DNA of 64,000 nt, from NCBI GenBank assembly GCA_021847245.1, contig JAJZUC010000002.1, positions 62,001 through 126,000 of the forward strand. Direction: 5' to 3'. Positions within the stretch are counted from its first letter, which is position 1; each line of letters opens with the position of its first letter. The translations under genes and the position numbers were made by a program. The notes below the pieces were generated by a model. It searched no databases, was not told the origin of the DNA, and saw only the letters and a list, made by a program, of their open reading frames with translations. The DNA comes from Deltaproteobacteria bacterium. Lineage in GTDB: Bacteria; Desulfobacterota; Desulfuromonadia; Geobacterales; Geobacteraceae. Of the stretch, positions 16,108-25,661 are shown piece by piece.

Positions 16108-17379
16108 ATGATCTCACGCCGCGACATGCTCATCTCCACGGCCGCCGCCCTGGCAGGGGGGGCGGCCCTTCTCGCGGGGGAGCGGGGGGAGGCCGCCGAA
16201 CGCCGCGGTCCCGCCGAGGCGAAGAAACGCCCGGGACGCTCACGCCCCCACACCCCGGTGGTCACCCCCAACGGGAGCACCCTGCCGTGGGTCATGAAGA
16301 ACGGCGTAAAGGAGTTCCACCTGATCGCCGAACCGGTGGAGCGGGAGTTCGCCCCCGGCATGACGGTGAAGTGCTGGGGGTACAATGGCTCGACCCCCGG
16401 CCCCACCATCGAGGCGATGGAGGGGGACCGGGTCCGGATCCTCGTCACCAACCGCCTCCCCGAGCACACCACCATCCACTGGCACGGCATCTTCGTCCCC
16501 AACGGAATGGACGGGGTCGGCGGGCTCAATCAGCCCCACATCAAGCCGGGGGAGACCTACGCCTACGAGTTCACGCTCCGCCAGCACGGCACCTTCATGT
16601 ACCACCCCCACGCCGACGAGATGCTCCAGATGGCGGTGGGGATGATGGGGCTCTTCATCGTCCACCCCCGGGAGCCGGAGGAGCCCCCAGTCGACCGGGA
16701 CTTCGCCATCATGCTCCACGAGTGGGCGGTGCATCCCGGCACCTACCGCCCCGACCCGGCCGTCATGCTCGACTTCAACATGTTCACCTTCAACAGCCGG
16801 ATATTCCCCGGAACCGCCCCCCTCATTGTCCGGACCGGCGACCGTGTCCGCATTCGCCTCGGAAACCTGAGCATGGACGAGCACCCGATCCACATCCACG
16901 GCCACCGGTTCTGGATCGCCGCCACCGACGGCGGCACGATTCCTCCCTCGGCCCGCTGGCCCGAGACCACGGTCCTCGTCCCGGTGGGGGCCACGCGCGA
17001 CGTGGAATTCGTGGCCGATAACCCCGGTGACTGGGCCTTTCACTGCCACAAGCCGCACCACACCATGAACGCCATGGGACACGTCCTCCCCAACCTCCTC
17101 GGCGTGAGCCAGCAGGGGCTCGAAGAGAGAATCAGGGCGCTCCTCCCCGGCTACATGGCCATGGGGGAGAGCGGCATGGCCGAGCACGCCGAGCACGTTG
17201 CGCACATGGAGGGGCCGGCCAACACCCTGCCGATGATGACGGGTAAGGGCCCCTTCGGCAACATCGAAATGGGGGGGATGTTCACGATCGTGAAGGTGAG
17301 GGACGAGCTGAAGAACTACGACGAGGACCCGGGGTGGTACCGGCAACCTGAGGGGACAAGGGCCTGGAAGGTGAAATAG
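16108..17379 (+). CDS. Multicopper oxidase, CopA-like, with Tat signal
   Basis: ATG at 16108 follows GAGGAGAAGCGCC. The N-terminus MISRRDMLISTAAALAGGAA is a Tat signal. Copper ligands appear as HWHG (124-127), YHPHADEM, HPIHIHGHRF and HCHKPHHTMNAMGH near the C-terminal third. It is shorter (423 residues) and of a different subgroup than the oxidase at 12278-13861. A Met/His-rich tail region (GYMAMGESGMAEHAEHVAHMEG) follows the final ligand set, as in CopA-like copper oxidases. It is likely part of a periplasmic copper detoxification set with the preceding lipoprotein and TolC genes. Confidence 0.87.
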   Translation: MISRRDMLISTAAALAGGAALLAGERGEAAERRGPAEAKKRPGRSRPHTPVVTPNGSTLPWVMKNGVKEFHLIAEPVEREFAPGMTVKCWGYNGSTPGPTIEAMEGDRVRILVTNRLPEHTTIHWHGIFVPNGMDGVGGLNQPHIKPGETYAYEFTLRQHGTFMYHPHADEMLQMAVGMMGLFIVHPREPEEPPVDRDFAIMLHEWAVHPGTYRPDPAVMLDFNMFTFNSRIFPGTAPLIVRTGDRVRIRLGNLSMDEHPIHIHGHRFWIAATDGGTIPPSARWPETTVLVPVGATRDVEFVADNPGDWAFHCHKPHHTMNAMGHVLPNLLGVSQQGLEERIRALLPGYMAMGESGMAEHAEHVAHMEGPANTLPMMTGKGPFGNIEMGGMFTIVKVRDELKNYDEDPGWYRQPEGTRAWKVK

Positions 17380-17430
17380 GGAAGGGTCAAATCCATGCTA
17401 ATAGTGCTAATCGGCTTGCCCGGGTTCCGC

Positions 17431-18384
17431 TTACTCAACCATGGCGCTCGTCACCCGCTTCAATTCGTCGCAACCGATTCCAGCGAAAAGGTCCACGAGT
17501 TTTGGATCGAACTCTCTTCCCGAGCCCCCCCGAATCATTCTGACAGCCTCTTCGCACTCCACCGCACCGGTGCCGGTAACGAGTGTCTCGAAGGTGTCGG
17601 CTATCAGCAACATCCTTGCGCCGACAGGGATTTCCTCTCCTTTGAGGCCGCGCGGATAACCGCTTCCGTCAAAATGCTCCCGGTGGGCCCGGACGATTTC
17701 CGCTGCTTCACGGAGAAAGCCGATCTTCCTCAACAAGTTGTATCCCTCTTCAGGGTAGGCACGCATCTCCTTAAGCTCCTTTTCGGGGAGACCGATCCGT
17801 TTCAAAAGGGTAAACACGGAATCGTGGATTGCAACTTTTCCGACATCGTGGAGCAATGCCCCGAATCCTATCGCCTTCCTTTCTTTCTCGGTTACACCCA
17901 GGTGGTCGGCGAGACGGAGGGCGTATTCCCGTACCCGCAGGGAATGGAGACGACTGGTTTTCGCCCTCATGTCGAGGGCCGAAACGAGAGCCAGGAGTGT
18001 CTCCTCGTGGGCCGTGGCAAGCTCCGCGAGGAGCGCGCGCTGACGGTCGAACAGCCAGCCGGGGACAAGCCCCACGACCCAGAAACTGACAAGCTCCCCC
18101 AACTGATTGGCCTGCTCCATGTAGTTCCCCGGCCAGTCGAGAAACGCATGGAGGGAAAAAAAGACCGTAACGGCCGACGTCGTGTAGACGGCGCCCCTGA
18201 GACCGAACCATGCTCCAGCTATTACGGGGGGAAGGAAGTAGAGCTTGCGGAGCACTATATGCAGTGTATGGTAGGTGTGGGGTTTGGTCGGAATGGCAAA
18301 ATGGAAGAAGGCGACAACGAATAACAGTAAGGCCAGTATGACGACCCTGCTTTCCGACCCGTGTATCAGGTGGAGCTTTTTCAT
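17431..18384 (-). CDS. Degenerate HD-GYP protein, paralogue of the one at 5495-6475
   Basis: The 317-residue protein shares the N-terminal membrane domain (HIVLRKLYFLPPV, DWPGNYMEQANQLGEL) and domain order with the protein at 5495-6475. The HD pair (LLHDVGK, 179-180) and GYPRGLKGEEIP are kept. The HP motif is YP, HHE is HRE (234-236), and the DALTSERPY segment is ETLVTGTGA. These positions coordinate metal in active HD-GYP enzymes, so activity is probably lost or altered; it may act as a c-di-GMP or partner sensor. The gene converges with the multicopper oxidase gene, 51 bp apart. Confidence 0.85.
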   Translation of the reverse strand: MKKLHLIHGSESRVVILALLLFVVAFFHFAIPTKPHTYHTLHIVLRKLYFLPPVIAGAWFGLRGAVYTTSAVTVFFSLHAFLDWPGNYMEQANQLGELVSFWVVGLVPGWLFDRQRALLAELATAHEETLLALVSALDMRAKTSRLHSLRVREYALRLADHLGVTEKERKAIGFGALLHDVGKVAIHDSVFTLLKRIGLPEKELKEMRAYPEEGYNLLRKIGFLREAAEIVRAHREHFDGSGYPRGLKGEEIPVGARMLLIADTFETLVTGTGAVECEEAVRMIRGGSGREFDPKLVDLFAGIGCDELKRVTSAMVE

Positions 18385-18464
18385 GGCAGCTTTCCCTTGC
18401 GAACATCCATTTTCGCCAGTCGCGGTTCATCCTCTATCCGCGCCGCAACGCTTGGCCGTCTTAT

Positions 18465-19061
18465 TTATTGCCCGTTGAGCTCATCTCCACCCTGCCCATT
18501 TCCGGCGCCGGAGGCAACTGAAGGGCCGATCCCGCGCAGGATGGAATTCACAACCTCATCCATCCGCTGTTCCTGCCGCCGCCGAAGTTCCGCATCGGCT
18601 CTTCCGGGCCGGGAGAGGTCCTCGTCAGCCCGCGCCACTGTGATAAGCCCTTTGCCACCCCGCAGCACCTCGTAATGGACATGGGGCCCCGTCGATCTGC
18701 CCGAATTCCCTGAGAGGGCGATGACGGCACCAGGATCAATCCGTTCATCCGGCCGGACAACGAGTTCGGAGTTGTGCCCGTAGAGTGTCCTGCCGCCGTC
18801 GTCCTGCTCGACGATGACTGTCAGACCGTGGCCGCCGTGCAGACCGGCGTAGATGACGCGTCCTCCACGGGTGGCCCGAACCGGCGTGCCGAGCGGCACG
18901 GCGATGTCGATGCCCCGGTGGTAGACGAGCTTGTTGCTGCCGAACGGATCGACGCGCCATCCCACGCCGGAAGTGACCGGACCGTTTACCGGCAAGTCCA
19001 GGTCGGCCCACGCCGGAAGCGGAATCAGAAGCATCATGACAACAATGAAGATACGGTTCAT
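18465..19061 (-). CDS. M23-family metallopeptidase (LytM/peptidoglycan endopeptidase)
   Basis: A signal peptide (residues 1-19, ending PAWA) leads a compact LytM domain. Zinc ligands are H48 and D52 in HRGID and H129 in GPHVHYE; H96 and H127 complete the catalytic set. The core glycine-rich strands (GVGWRVDP, GTPVRATRGGRVIYAG) are typical. The C-terminal ~60 residues are charged and helical with no domain. 198 residues, active in the periplasm on peptidoglycan cross-links. It lies downstream of cysK on the same strand but with a terminator between. Confidence 0.88.
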   Translation of the reverse strand: MNRIFIVVMMLLIPLPAWADLDLPVNGPVTSGVGWRVDPFGSNKLVYHRGIDIAVPLGTPVRATRGGRVIYAGLHGGHGLTVIVEQDDGGRTLYGHNSELVVRPDERIDPGAVIALSGNSGRSTGPHVHYEVLRGGKGLITVARADEDLSRPGRADAELRRRQEQRMDEVVNSILRGIGPSVASGAGNGQGGDELNGQ

Positions 19062-19081
19062 GCGGTGCTCTAGCTCTAATC

Positions 19082-19114
19082 CCCTCCTCCTCCCAGAGGG
19101 AAGAGGAGGGGGGG
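19082..19114. terminator. Hairpin terminator between cysK and the M23 peptidase gene
   Basis: CCCTCCTC and GAGGAGGG arms (about 19082-19089 and 19103-19110) flank a short purine-rich loop. On the minus strand it follows the cysK stop at 19121 by a few bases. No clear U-run. Confidence 0.5.
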
Positions 19115-19120
19115 ATACTC

Positions 19121-20050
<930 letters not shown>

Positions 20051-20092
20051 GTGTAGTTCTCCCTGCTAATAGTGCTTGATTTACTTGCTTTT

Positions 20093-20242
20093 TCAGTGTG
20101 AATGGCCTTCGTTGTCGGGCCTTTCGGCCGTCCCTCCGTGCGAGCCGTGGTGCCCCATGTGCTCAGCGGGCATGAACGCCATGCATCCCGACATGAGAAG
20201 CGATCCGACGATTACTGCTGCTAAGGCGAGGCGGAATTTCAT
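20093..20242 (-). CDS. Tiny His-rich lipoprotein (49 residues)
   Basis: ATG at 20242 follows GTAAGGAGATTGCT. The product starts MKFRLALAAVIVGSLLMSGC, with a clear lipobox (LMSGC), and the mature 30 residues contain AEHMGHHGSHGG and NEGHSH. It should sit in the periplasm-facing membrane leaflet and bind Cu, Ni or Zn through His. It is one of several related tiny lipoproteins in this window (20485-20658, 36138-36272). It is the last gene of the minus-strand series from 21611, just upstream of cysK. Confidence 0.7.
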   Translation of the reverse strand: MKFRLALAAVIVGSLLMSGCMAFMPAEHMGHHGSHGGTAERPDNEGHSH

Positions 20243-20272
20243 AGCAATCTCCTTACGATGTGGGTGGTAGTG

Positions 20273-20464
20273 TCAGCAGGCCTTCTGGCAGTCACGCTCA
20301 TCCTGCATCAGCAGCGAGCAGATTTTCTGTGCCCCCTTGTGGGCGATCGTCGACGCCGGATGAGCCAGCGTCAGCCCGAGGACCAGTGCCGACAGTACCG
20401 TAAACTTCAGAAAGAGCATTCTGTTCAGCATTCCCGACGAGACTTCCTCGACTTTAAAGCGCAT
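20273..20464 (-). CDS. Small secreted/membrane protein of unknown function (63 residues)
   Basis: ATG at 20464 follows AAAGGAGAACGGAAA. The protein has a charged N-terminus (MRFKVEEVSSGML), one hydrophobic segment (about residues 17-37, LKFTVLSALVLGLTLAHP), and a mature tail ending ICSLLMQDERDCQKAC with three cysteines. I do not recognise the family. Its position between two His-rich lipoprotein genes and the cysteine-rich tail suggest a periplasmic metal or redox role. Confidence 0.55.
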   Translation of the reverse strand: MRFKVEEVSSGMLNRMLFLKFTVLSALVLGLTLAHPASTIAHKGAQKICSLLMQDERDCQKAC

Positions 20465-20484
20465 TTTCCGTTCTCCTTTCCCAA

Positions 20485-20658
20485 TCAGTGTGAATGTCCC
20501 CCGCCATGTCCCCCGCCATAGCTTCCCGAACTGTACTGGGGCCTGTCGTAGTCGGTTGTGTGGTCAAAGTGCTTGCCGTCGAGAAAATCAATAACGGCGC
20601 ATCCGGACATAAGTGCTAAGGCTCCCGCGGCGGCGAGCATCAGGACAGGTTTCCTCAT
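20485..20658 (-). CDS. Tiny His/Gly-rich lipoprotein (57 residues)
   Basis: ATG at 20658 follows AAAGGAGATCAAA; an ATG 51 bp upstream has no ribosome site. The signal MRKPVLMLAAAGALALMSGC has a canonical lipobox. The mature chain is acidic and Tyr-rich, then ends in GSYGGGHGGGHSH. It closely resembles the 44-residue lipoprotein at 36138-36272 (which ends GSHGGHSHH), so the family accompanies copper efflux genes in both places. Metal binding through the terminal His repeat is inferred. Confidence 0.7.
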   Translation of the reverse strand: MRKPVLMLAAAGALALMSGCAVIDFLDGKHFDHTTDYDRPQYSSGSYGGGHGGGHSH

Positions 20659-20686
20659 TTTGATCTCCTTTGTTTTGTGTGGCCGC

Positions 20687-20995
20687 CTAATGCCGATAAA
20701 TCCCTTCATAAGAGCTGTGGTTCGGTGCGGGCGTATGGTGGCAAAGGAAACAACGGCTCATCGTTCCGTCATTTCGTGGTATTCCAGACGCCGGGTATCC
20801 ATAGGGGTGATTTCCGGTCTTTTCATCGTGAAGCGTCGCCGGTTTCAGAAACACATGCCAATTAGCGTTGATCGGTTTTTGATGGCATCTGTCGCACCCT
20901 GTGGGTGGCGTGATAGTCGCGTGGGAATGAAACAACGTGCAGCCCGTAACTACAACAGCCATCAGAATAAGGAAAATTATCCACAATACTTTCAT
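20687..20995 (-). CDS. Small di-heme c-type cytochrome lipoprotein
   Basis: The 102-residue product begins MKVLWIIFLILMAVVVTGC, a lipoprotein signal, and the mature part holds two heme c attachment motifs, CDRCH (about residues 34-38) and CFLCH (about 82-86). Several free histidines (HSH, NWH, NHP, CHH, NHSS) can act as distal ligands. The motif spacing does not match a family I can name. Periplasmic electron transfer is likely. A terminator-like hairpin separates it from the YtkA-like gene upstream. Confidence 0.75.
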   Translation of the reverse strand: MKVLWIIFLILMAVVVTGCTLFHSHATITPPTGCDRCHQKPINANWHVFLKPATLHDEKTGNHPYGYPASGIPRNDGTMSRCFLCHHTPAPNHSSYEGIYRH

Positions 20996-21026
20996 TTGTT
21001 CAATCCCTCACACCTTGTTGGAAGAT

Positions 21027-21072
21027 AAGAAAAAGAGGCGCACCCGAAGAAGGAGTAACAAAGAGTGCGCCT
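21027..21072 (-). terminator. Intrinsic terminator or attenuator after the YtkA-like gene
   Basis: On the minus strand AGGCGCAC (21072-21065) and GTGCGCCT (21043-21036) form a stem followed by CTTTTTCTT. It lies 24 bp after the YtkA-like stop and upstream of the cytochrome gene, so downstream expression may be partial. Confidence 0.65.
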
Positions 21073-21095
21073 GATAACACACTGATAACACAAAT

Positions 21096-21611
21096 CTATA
21101 ATCCCACCGCCATGAGGGGCACCATAATAAGGACCATGAGTCCTACGCCCCACCACCCCCATTTGCCGCCTCCGAAGTGATGGGAGAAAAAACCATGCTG
21201 GTCGTGTCCGGTGTCTCCGCTTTCCGCGACCGTCGCCATGACTTCGTAGTGCAGAGCCTGATCGGATTTCTGTGGGTCGGCAATATTTAGCACAACCCTG
21301 TAGTCTCCCGGCTTCTCGAATTTGAAGGTGTCAAGGTATTCGTCATCAAGGCGTTCGACCTCTCTCTTGAGAAGCGGCGTGGCGGAATCCTTTTCGTAGA
21401 CTTCGATGGTCACCGTTCGATCGGTTACGGGTGTTCCTTCCCGTTGCATGCCGAGCTTGACGGTGACGTTTTCCCCGGCGCGGAGCTCGTCGGGAGAGAG
21501 TTTTACGACAGCCTTTAATCCGCCCTGGGAGAAGCTCTGCTCCGTGGCGAAGCCCATGACCGGAAAAGAAAGAAGCATGATCGCCACAAGAGATAACAAC
21601 GGTACGCGCAT
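21096..21611 (-). CDS. YtkA/FixH-like periplasmic protein with C-terminal membrane anchor
   Basis: ATG at 21611 follows TGGAGGGTTTTCG. After a signal peptide (residues 1-24, PVMGFA) comes an Ig-like beta-sandwich, about residues 26-135: AVVKLSPDELRAGENVTVKL, then GDYRVVLNIADP. That resembles YtkA/FixH-type domains tied to copper or cytochrome oxidase assembly. A His-rich linker (GHDQHGFFSHHFGGGKWGW) and a terminal membrane helix follow. It is the first gene behind a sigma-54-like promoter. 171 residues. Confidence 0.65.
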   Translation of the reverse strand: MRVPLLSLVAIMLLSFPVMGFATEQSFSQGGLKAVVKLSPDELRAGENVTVKLGMQREGTPVTDRTVTIEVYEKDSATPLLKREVERLDDEYLDTFKFEKPGDYRVVLNIADPQKSDQALHYEVMATVAESGDTGHDQHGFFSHHFGGGKWGWWGVGLMVLIMVPLMAVGL

Positions 21612-21648
21612 CGAAAACCCTCCAGACTTGAAGATTTGTCCACTCCCA

Positions 21649-21665
21649 AGCAAATGATGGGCCAT
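21649..21665 (-). promoter_or_regulatory. Sigma-54-type (-24/-12) promoter
   Basis: On the minus strand TGGCCC-N5-TTTGCTT puts the -24 GG (21663-21662) and -12 GC (21651-21650) exactly 10 nt apart, close to the consensus TGGCAC-N5-TTGC. It lies about 38 bp before the YtkA-like ATG. An enhancer-binding activator would be required; its site is not apparent. Confidence 0.6.
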
Positions 21666-21980
21666 TTTGTAATTGCTTGATACGATTACGTTTTTCAGGA
21701 AAATATGCCGACCGGAATCAACTTGTTAGAGGAAAATTCCACAGCAGTTGTTGAATTTTACACAGATTTGCTTTTGGGAATCATGACCAGCAACAATCTT
21801 CGGTGAGTCCGTAAACACTATCGACGCTGCTGTGCTGGGGAGTTTGAGTGTCTGCGGGGATAAGGTATGAAAAGGGGCCATTCTGCCAGAAATAGAGTGA
21901 ATTGAATGGTATGAATGGCCACCTTTATGCATGTGATGATTTCGGGGTCCTTACATCATTCGCTTCGCTTCTTCTACTCT
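21666..21980. other. 315-bp intergenic stretch without recognisable gene
   Basis: AT-richer than its neighbours. It lies between the promoter of the lipoprotein cluster and the end of the chemoreceptor gene. I find no ORF with a ribosome site, tRNA or strong hairpin; an enhancer site for the sigma-54 promoter could lie here. Confidence 0.4.
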
Positions 21981-23534
21981 TCACACCTCCAGCTTGAATT
22001 GGCCAACCAGCGTTCGAAGCTCCTCCGCCAGATTTGCCAGATGGTTTGCATCTGATGCCGACTCTTGGGCACCCCTCGCTGTCTGCTGCACGATAAGGGT
22101 GATCTGCTGAACGTTGTTGCTGATTTCGGAGGTGGTGGCGGTCTGCTCTTCGGCAGCAACGGTGATTTGATTCACCTGTGTTGTAACCGCGTTGATCTGC
22201 TTGAGGATCTCCTGCAAAGATTCGCCAGACCTGGCAGCCTTTGCCGTACCTTTCTCCACCTCTCTGACCCCTTCTTCCATGGAGGCCACAGCACCTTTGG
22301 TCTCCTGTTGAATCGCCTTGATCATGTCACTGATTTCCTTGGTTGCACGTGTGGTCCGTTCGGCCAGCGCCCGCACCTCATCTGCCACTACCGCAAAACC
22401 ACGTCCCTGCTCACCTGCCCGTGCCGCTTCGATGGCCGCATTGAGCGCAAGGAGATTGGTCTGATCTGCGATGTCCTCAATGGTGCCGATGATGGCACCG
22501 ATCTGGTCACTCCGCTCGCCCAATGCATTTACTGTTGAAGCGGAGCTACGCACCCGTTGGGCTATCTGATTCATGCCTGCAATGGTCTCTTGCACGACGC
22601 CGGCCCCCTCCAAGGCTGTATCATTGGCCTGCCTGGATCCCTGTGCAACTGTGGCGCAGTTGTAAGCTATCTCGCTAGAAGTGGCAGCCATCTCTTCACT
22701 GGCTGTAGCCACAGTGCCGGCTTGTGCCGCTACCTCCTCTGCGCCGCTCGCCATTTGCACTGATGCGGAAAGCAGGTGATTGGCTGCAGAGGCTACCTGT
22801 GCGGACGTTTCTGATACTTTGCGTATGGTCTGTCGCAGATGGTCGGTCATGCGTCTGAAACAGCTGGAAAGCTGGCCTATTTCGTCCGAAGAATTCTGCA
22901 CCACTTCCACGTTCAGGTCGCCATCGGCAACCCGCTCTGCAAGGGTAGCAAGGTTTGTTATAGGCGTGACCACGTTACTAACCATCAAACAGATGAATCC
23001 GGAGGTCAGCAGAATAGTGATGCCGATAGCTACCGAAACAGCGATGCCTCGGTTCTTGGCGGATTTTATGCTCGATTCTATAACCTGATCGGTTTGTTTT
23101 TCATACTGCTTCCCCCCGTTTTCCAGCTCGGCATTCAACTGGTTAATCGCGCTTTTCAGGGGGAGTAGGGCATTGAGGGAACGATCACGCGACAGGCTGG
23201 AGTTGATACTTTCCATTTTCGTCAACACGCTGCCGAGATCTCTCGCAGGGTATTTTCTGCTTAGGTCCTTGATACTGACAGTCGCCTCTGCAAGCTCCCG
23301 GATCGCATCCTCCCCCAGTTGTCCGGTATCGACTGCATCAACCACGCCATTAAGAAAAATTTTAAACTTTTGTACGACTCCACGATAGGCAGTGGCAAAA
23401 TGATGTGCCTGTTCCAGTTTCTCGGATTGGCGAAGATCGCTGACAGTCTGAAAAGCCAGAAGCAGCATCATAGGAAGCAGTATGAGGGTCACCTGGAATA
23501 GTATCCTGGTTTTGATGGAGCTTGCATTGCGCAT
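21981..23534 (-). CDS. Methyl-accepting chemotaxis protein
   Basis: ATG at 23534 (MRNASSIK) follows GAAGGGGTGCTT. Two membrane segments (about residues 12-30 and 165-190) bracket a ~130-residue helical periplasmic sensor. A HAMP domain follows ([20 protein letters not shown]), then a long coiled-coil signalling domain with the canonical hairpin tip [20 protein letters not shown] and [18 protein letters not shown]. 517 residues. It lies 12 bp downstream of the PstS-like gene in a porin-binding protein-receptor set, so it may sense the ligand taken up by that porin. Confidence 0.93.
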   Translation of the reverse strand: MRNASSIKTRILFQVTLILLPMMLLLAFQTVSDLRQSEKLEQAHHFATAYRGVVQKFKIFLNGVVDAVDTGQLGEDAIRELAEATVSIKDLSRKYPARDLGSVLTKMESINSSLSRDRSLNALLPLKSAINQLNAELENGGKQYEKQTDQVIESSIKSAKNRGIAVSVAIGITILLTSGFICLMVSNVVTPITNLATLAERVADGDLNVEVVQNSSDEIGQLSSCFRRMTDHLRQTIRKVSETSAQVASAANHLLSASVQMASGAEEVAAQAGTVATASEEMAATSSEIAYNCATVAQGSRQANDTALEGAGVVQETIAGMNQIAQRVRSSASTVNALGERSDQIGAIIGTIEDIADQTNLLALNAAIEAARAGEQGRGFAVVADEVRALAERTTRATKEISDMIKAIQQETKGAVASMEEGVREVEKGTAKAARSGESLQEILKQINAVTTQVNQITVAAEEQTATTSEISNNVQQITLIVQQTARGAQESASDANHLANLAEELRTLVGQFKLEV

Positions 23535-23546
23535 AAGCACCCCTTC

Positions 23547-23945
23547 TCAGTATTTCTTGATGATATTCACGCCACCATGGGAGTTTTTCACGTAACCAAC
23601 CGCCCCAGGTGTGCGTCGGACAAATTCCACCACCTCGGCATCGCTGGATTTTACCGCAGGAGGATTGAGTCCGTCGCGGAACGACTTCTTTGCCCACAAT
23701 GTGCTGTATTTTCCCGTGTCCATTTTCAAGACTTTTGACAAAAATTCATCCTGTGCCGCTGAATTGTCTACGGGAACAATTTTTGTCGAGCCGCTGAACT
23801 GTTTAGAGCCGAGAAAGATATCCTTGATTTCAGATGCATTAATCGGAAGGCCGGAGTTGGCAATGACGCTAAGGTCCGCAGCCGATGCACTTGCGGTGCA
23901 GACAATTATTGCTGTGAGCCCCGTGAGAAAGTGCTTTATCTTCAT
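23547..23945 (-). CDS. Short PstS-like periplasmic substrate-binding protein
   Basis: The 132-residue product has a signal peptide (residues 1-22, TASASA) and one lobe of a phosphate-binding-protein fold: SVIANSGLPINASEIKDIFL, then WAKKSFRDGLNPPAVKSSDA and TPGAVGYVKNS. Typical PstS proteins have two lobes and ~320 residues, so this is the short single-lobe form often found beside porins. It lies 15 bp downstream of the porin gene and 12 bp upstream of the chemoreceptor gene. The ligand is not certain; phosphate or another oxyanion is possible. Confidence 0.8.
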   Translation of the reverse strand: MKIKHFLTGLTAIIVCTASASAADLSVIANSGLPINASEIKDIFLGSKQFSGSTKIVPVDNSAAQDEFLSKVLKMDTGKYSTLWAKKSFRDGLNPPAVKSSDAEVVEFVRRTPGAVGYVKNSHGGVNIIKKY

Positions 23946-23960
23946 GTAAGACTCCTTTTT

Positions 23961-25313
23961 TTAAAACCGTATGGCGAATTGCATTCTCAACTCGTCAAAG
24001 TTTTCAGATCCCCGGTCGGTAATGCTCGTATGATTACCTTCGAGTTTGAGGGCAGCCTGCGGTGTCAGGTCATAACGTACGCCGACTGCTTCACGCGTAT
24101 AGGAGGTGCCGTTAGCCTGTTGGTTGAAGTAGCTGTCGCTCTGATCGAGGTCTGCAATCTCAAAACGGGCGTAAGGAGTCAATCTCCGCAGCGTATGCGC
24201 GACTTGGACAAAGCCTGCGCTACTGGTATGGGTTCCGCTGCCATCTGAAAGATCCTTGTTGAAGAATTGATAAAATTCCGCAATTGCTTCCCAGTTGTTG
24301 GCGTTATAGTACGCATAACCGCCAAGGATGTTCAACTCAGCGCTCTTCAGCCGTGTGTTGGCCGGATCGTAACCGTCAACTCTTCCCCTTAGCCAGTGAG
24401 AGCCCACCTTGAGACCTTCCAGTTCACCTCCAAACTCGAAGCCAACGTTTGCCCCAAAAGTAAAATCGTTATTGTCATCCTTGAAGTCATCAGTGTCGAG
24501 TAGGCCGCCTCCGATACCAGCATCGCCGCCCATTCCGGAACTTTTGATCTTAACACCGTTGGCGCCGTAGAGGTCATAGGTGAGGTTCCCTTCGCCAATA
24601 GCGAACCGACCTGTGGTTAGGACGCCGTTCAACATCGTAGGGATAATTCCCCCTTCGTCGAAATTGATGAATCGGGGACGCTGGAGGGATGTCTGGAGCT
24701 GTCTGCCTCCGTGGGGGAACGCAGCTGTCCAGTAACCGAGGGGAACATGATAGCGCCCTGCCCATAAGGTTGCATAATCGCCGAACGTATACCCCAATTG
24801 CAGGCGTTGCAGCATAACGTCCACATCGCCTTGTTTGTCTATCTGAAAGATGACTTCAGCAAGGCTTTTGACATTGTCACCGAGATGCGGGGTGAGATAA
24901 AAGTCAAGCAAACCAACTGAAAAACCACGAATCCGATCATCAGGGTTTTTCCGGGAACTGCTTAATCCGAAATTCACGTCGGCAAAGCCATGGAGCCATG
25001 TTACGTTATCAAGAAAAGAAAAAGCACCGGGGTTATCTGCCTGAGGGGTTACCGGCTGCTCTGTGGAGGCCACAAGGGATTCGCTGCTCCCGCTGGCTTC
25101 TTTCTCCTTTCTTTCAGCCATCGTTTCTTCCACTTCCTTGAGCTTGCGTGAAAGCATGTCAATGGTTTGAGAGTTTTTCTCAAGTTTTTGCTCTAGTTCT
25201 CTGATATGTTCTGGCTCATCAGAAGCCGCAGCTATTCGTTGCCCTCCCCCCAATAAAAACAGAGTCCCCACAAAAAAAATCGTCGTATTCTTGAACCATT
25301 TCCCTTCTGCCAT
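23961..25313 (-). CDS. Outer-membrane porin with N-terminal coiled coil
   Basis: The 450-residue protein has a signal peptide (about residues 1-30), a coiled coil (HIRELEQKLEKNSQTIDMLS to about residue 70), and a beta-barrel of alternating strands ending in FDELRMQFAIRF with the C-terminal Phe typical of porins. Loops are Gly/Asp-rich. It is the first gene of the porin-PstS-like-MCP unit. ATG at 25313 is preceded by AAGGAGGGTTT. The coiled coil may anchor it to peptidoglycan or form the trimer. Substrate unknown. Confidence 0.82.
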   Translation of the reverse strand: MAEGKWFKNTTIFFVGTLFLLGGGQRIAAASDEPEHIRELEQKLEKNSQTIDMLSRKLKEVEETMAERKEKEASGSSESLVASTEQPVTPQADNPGAFSFLDNVTWLHGFADVNFGLSSSRKNPDDRIRGFSVGLLDFYLTPHLGDNVKSLAEVIFQIDKQGDVDVMLQRLQLGYTFGDYATLWAGRYHVPLGYWTAAFPHGGRQLQTSLQRPRFINFDEGGIIPTMLNGVLTTGRFAIGEGNLTYDLYGANGVKIKSSGMGGDAGIGGGLLDTDDFKDDNNDFTFGANVGFEFGGELEGLKVGSHWLRGRVDGYDPANTRLKSAELNILGGYAYYNANNWEAIAEFYQFFNKDLSDGSGTHTSSAGFVQVAHTLRRLTPYARFEIADLDQSDSYFNQQANGTSYTREAVGVRYDLTPQAALKLEGNHTSITDRGSENFDELRMQFAIRF

Positions 25314-25580
25314 AAACCCTCCTTGTTTAATGGGATAGCGGCCGGTTTGTTCTTAATAATTTCTTGTATGGTTTTCTGTTTGTTGGTGTTTCTTTATCGG
25401 ATAAGTCCACTTATCGAGCGTTTTGTGAATTTCTTTAGGAAAAAAATCACATAGCAATCGAATTAACAGCAGCATGGCCATACAGAATATTGCACATGCC
25501 ATGTTGATTATTCCTCATATCAACTCGGCACAGCGATCAAACCTGTTATTAAAACGTAGTAATTCCAAAATGTTGCGCAT
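25314..25580. other. Divergent intergenic region, AT-rich
   Basis: Separates the porin operon (minus) from the HMA/DUF2318 operon (plus). It holds the porin leader near 25320-25390; otherwise I see no gene. Three ATG-started frames on the plus strand near 25474-25600 lack ribosome sites and are not called. Confidence 0.4.
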
Positions 25581-25597
25581 TTGGCACACCTTTGGCT
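25581..25597 (+). promoter_or_regulatory. Sigma-54-type promoter for the HMA-DUF2318-ABC operon
   Basis: TTGGCACACCTTTGGCT has the -24 GG at 25583-25584 and the -12 GC at 25595-25596, 10 nt apart, with a perfect TTGGCAC half. It lies about 65 bp before the ATG at 25662. The match to the -12 half (TTGC) has one mismatch. Confidence 0.6.
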
Positions 25598-25661
25598 TGT
25601 GGTTGCAAGCGAGGACGAGAGCTGGCGGGTGCACGGGCGGGAAAGTTAAAAGGGGACGGGA

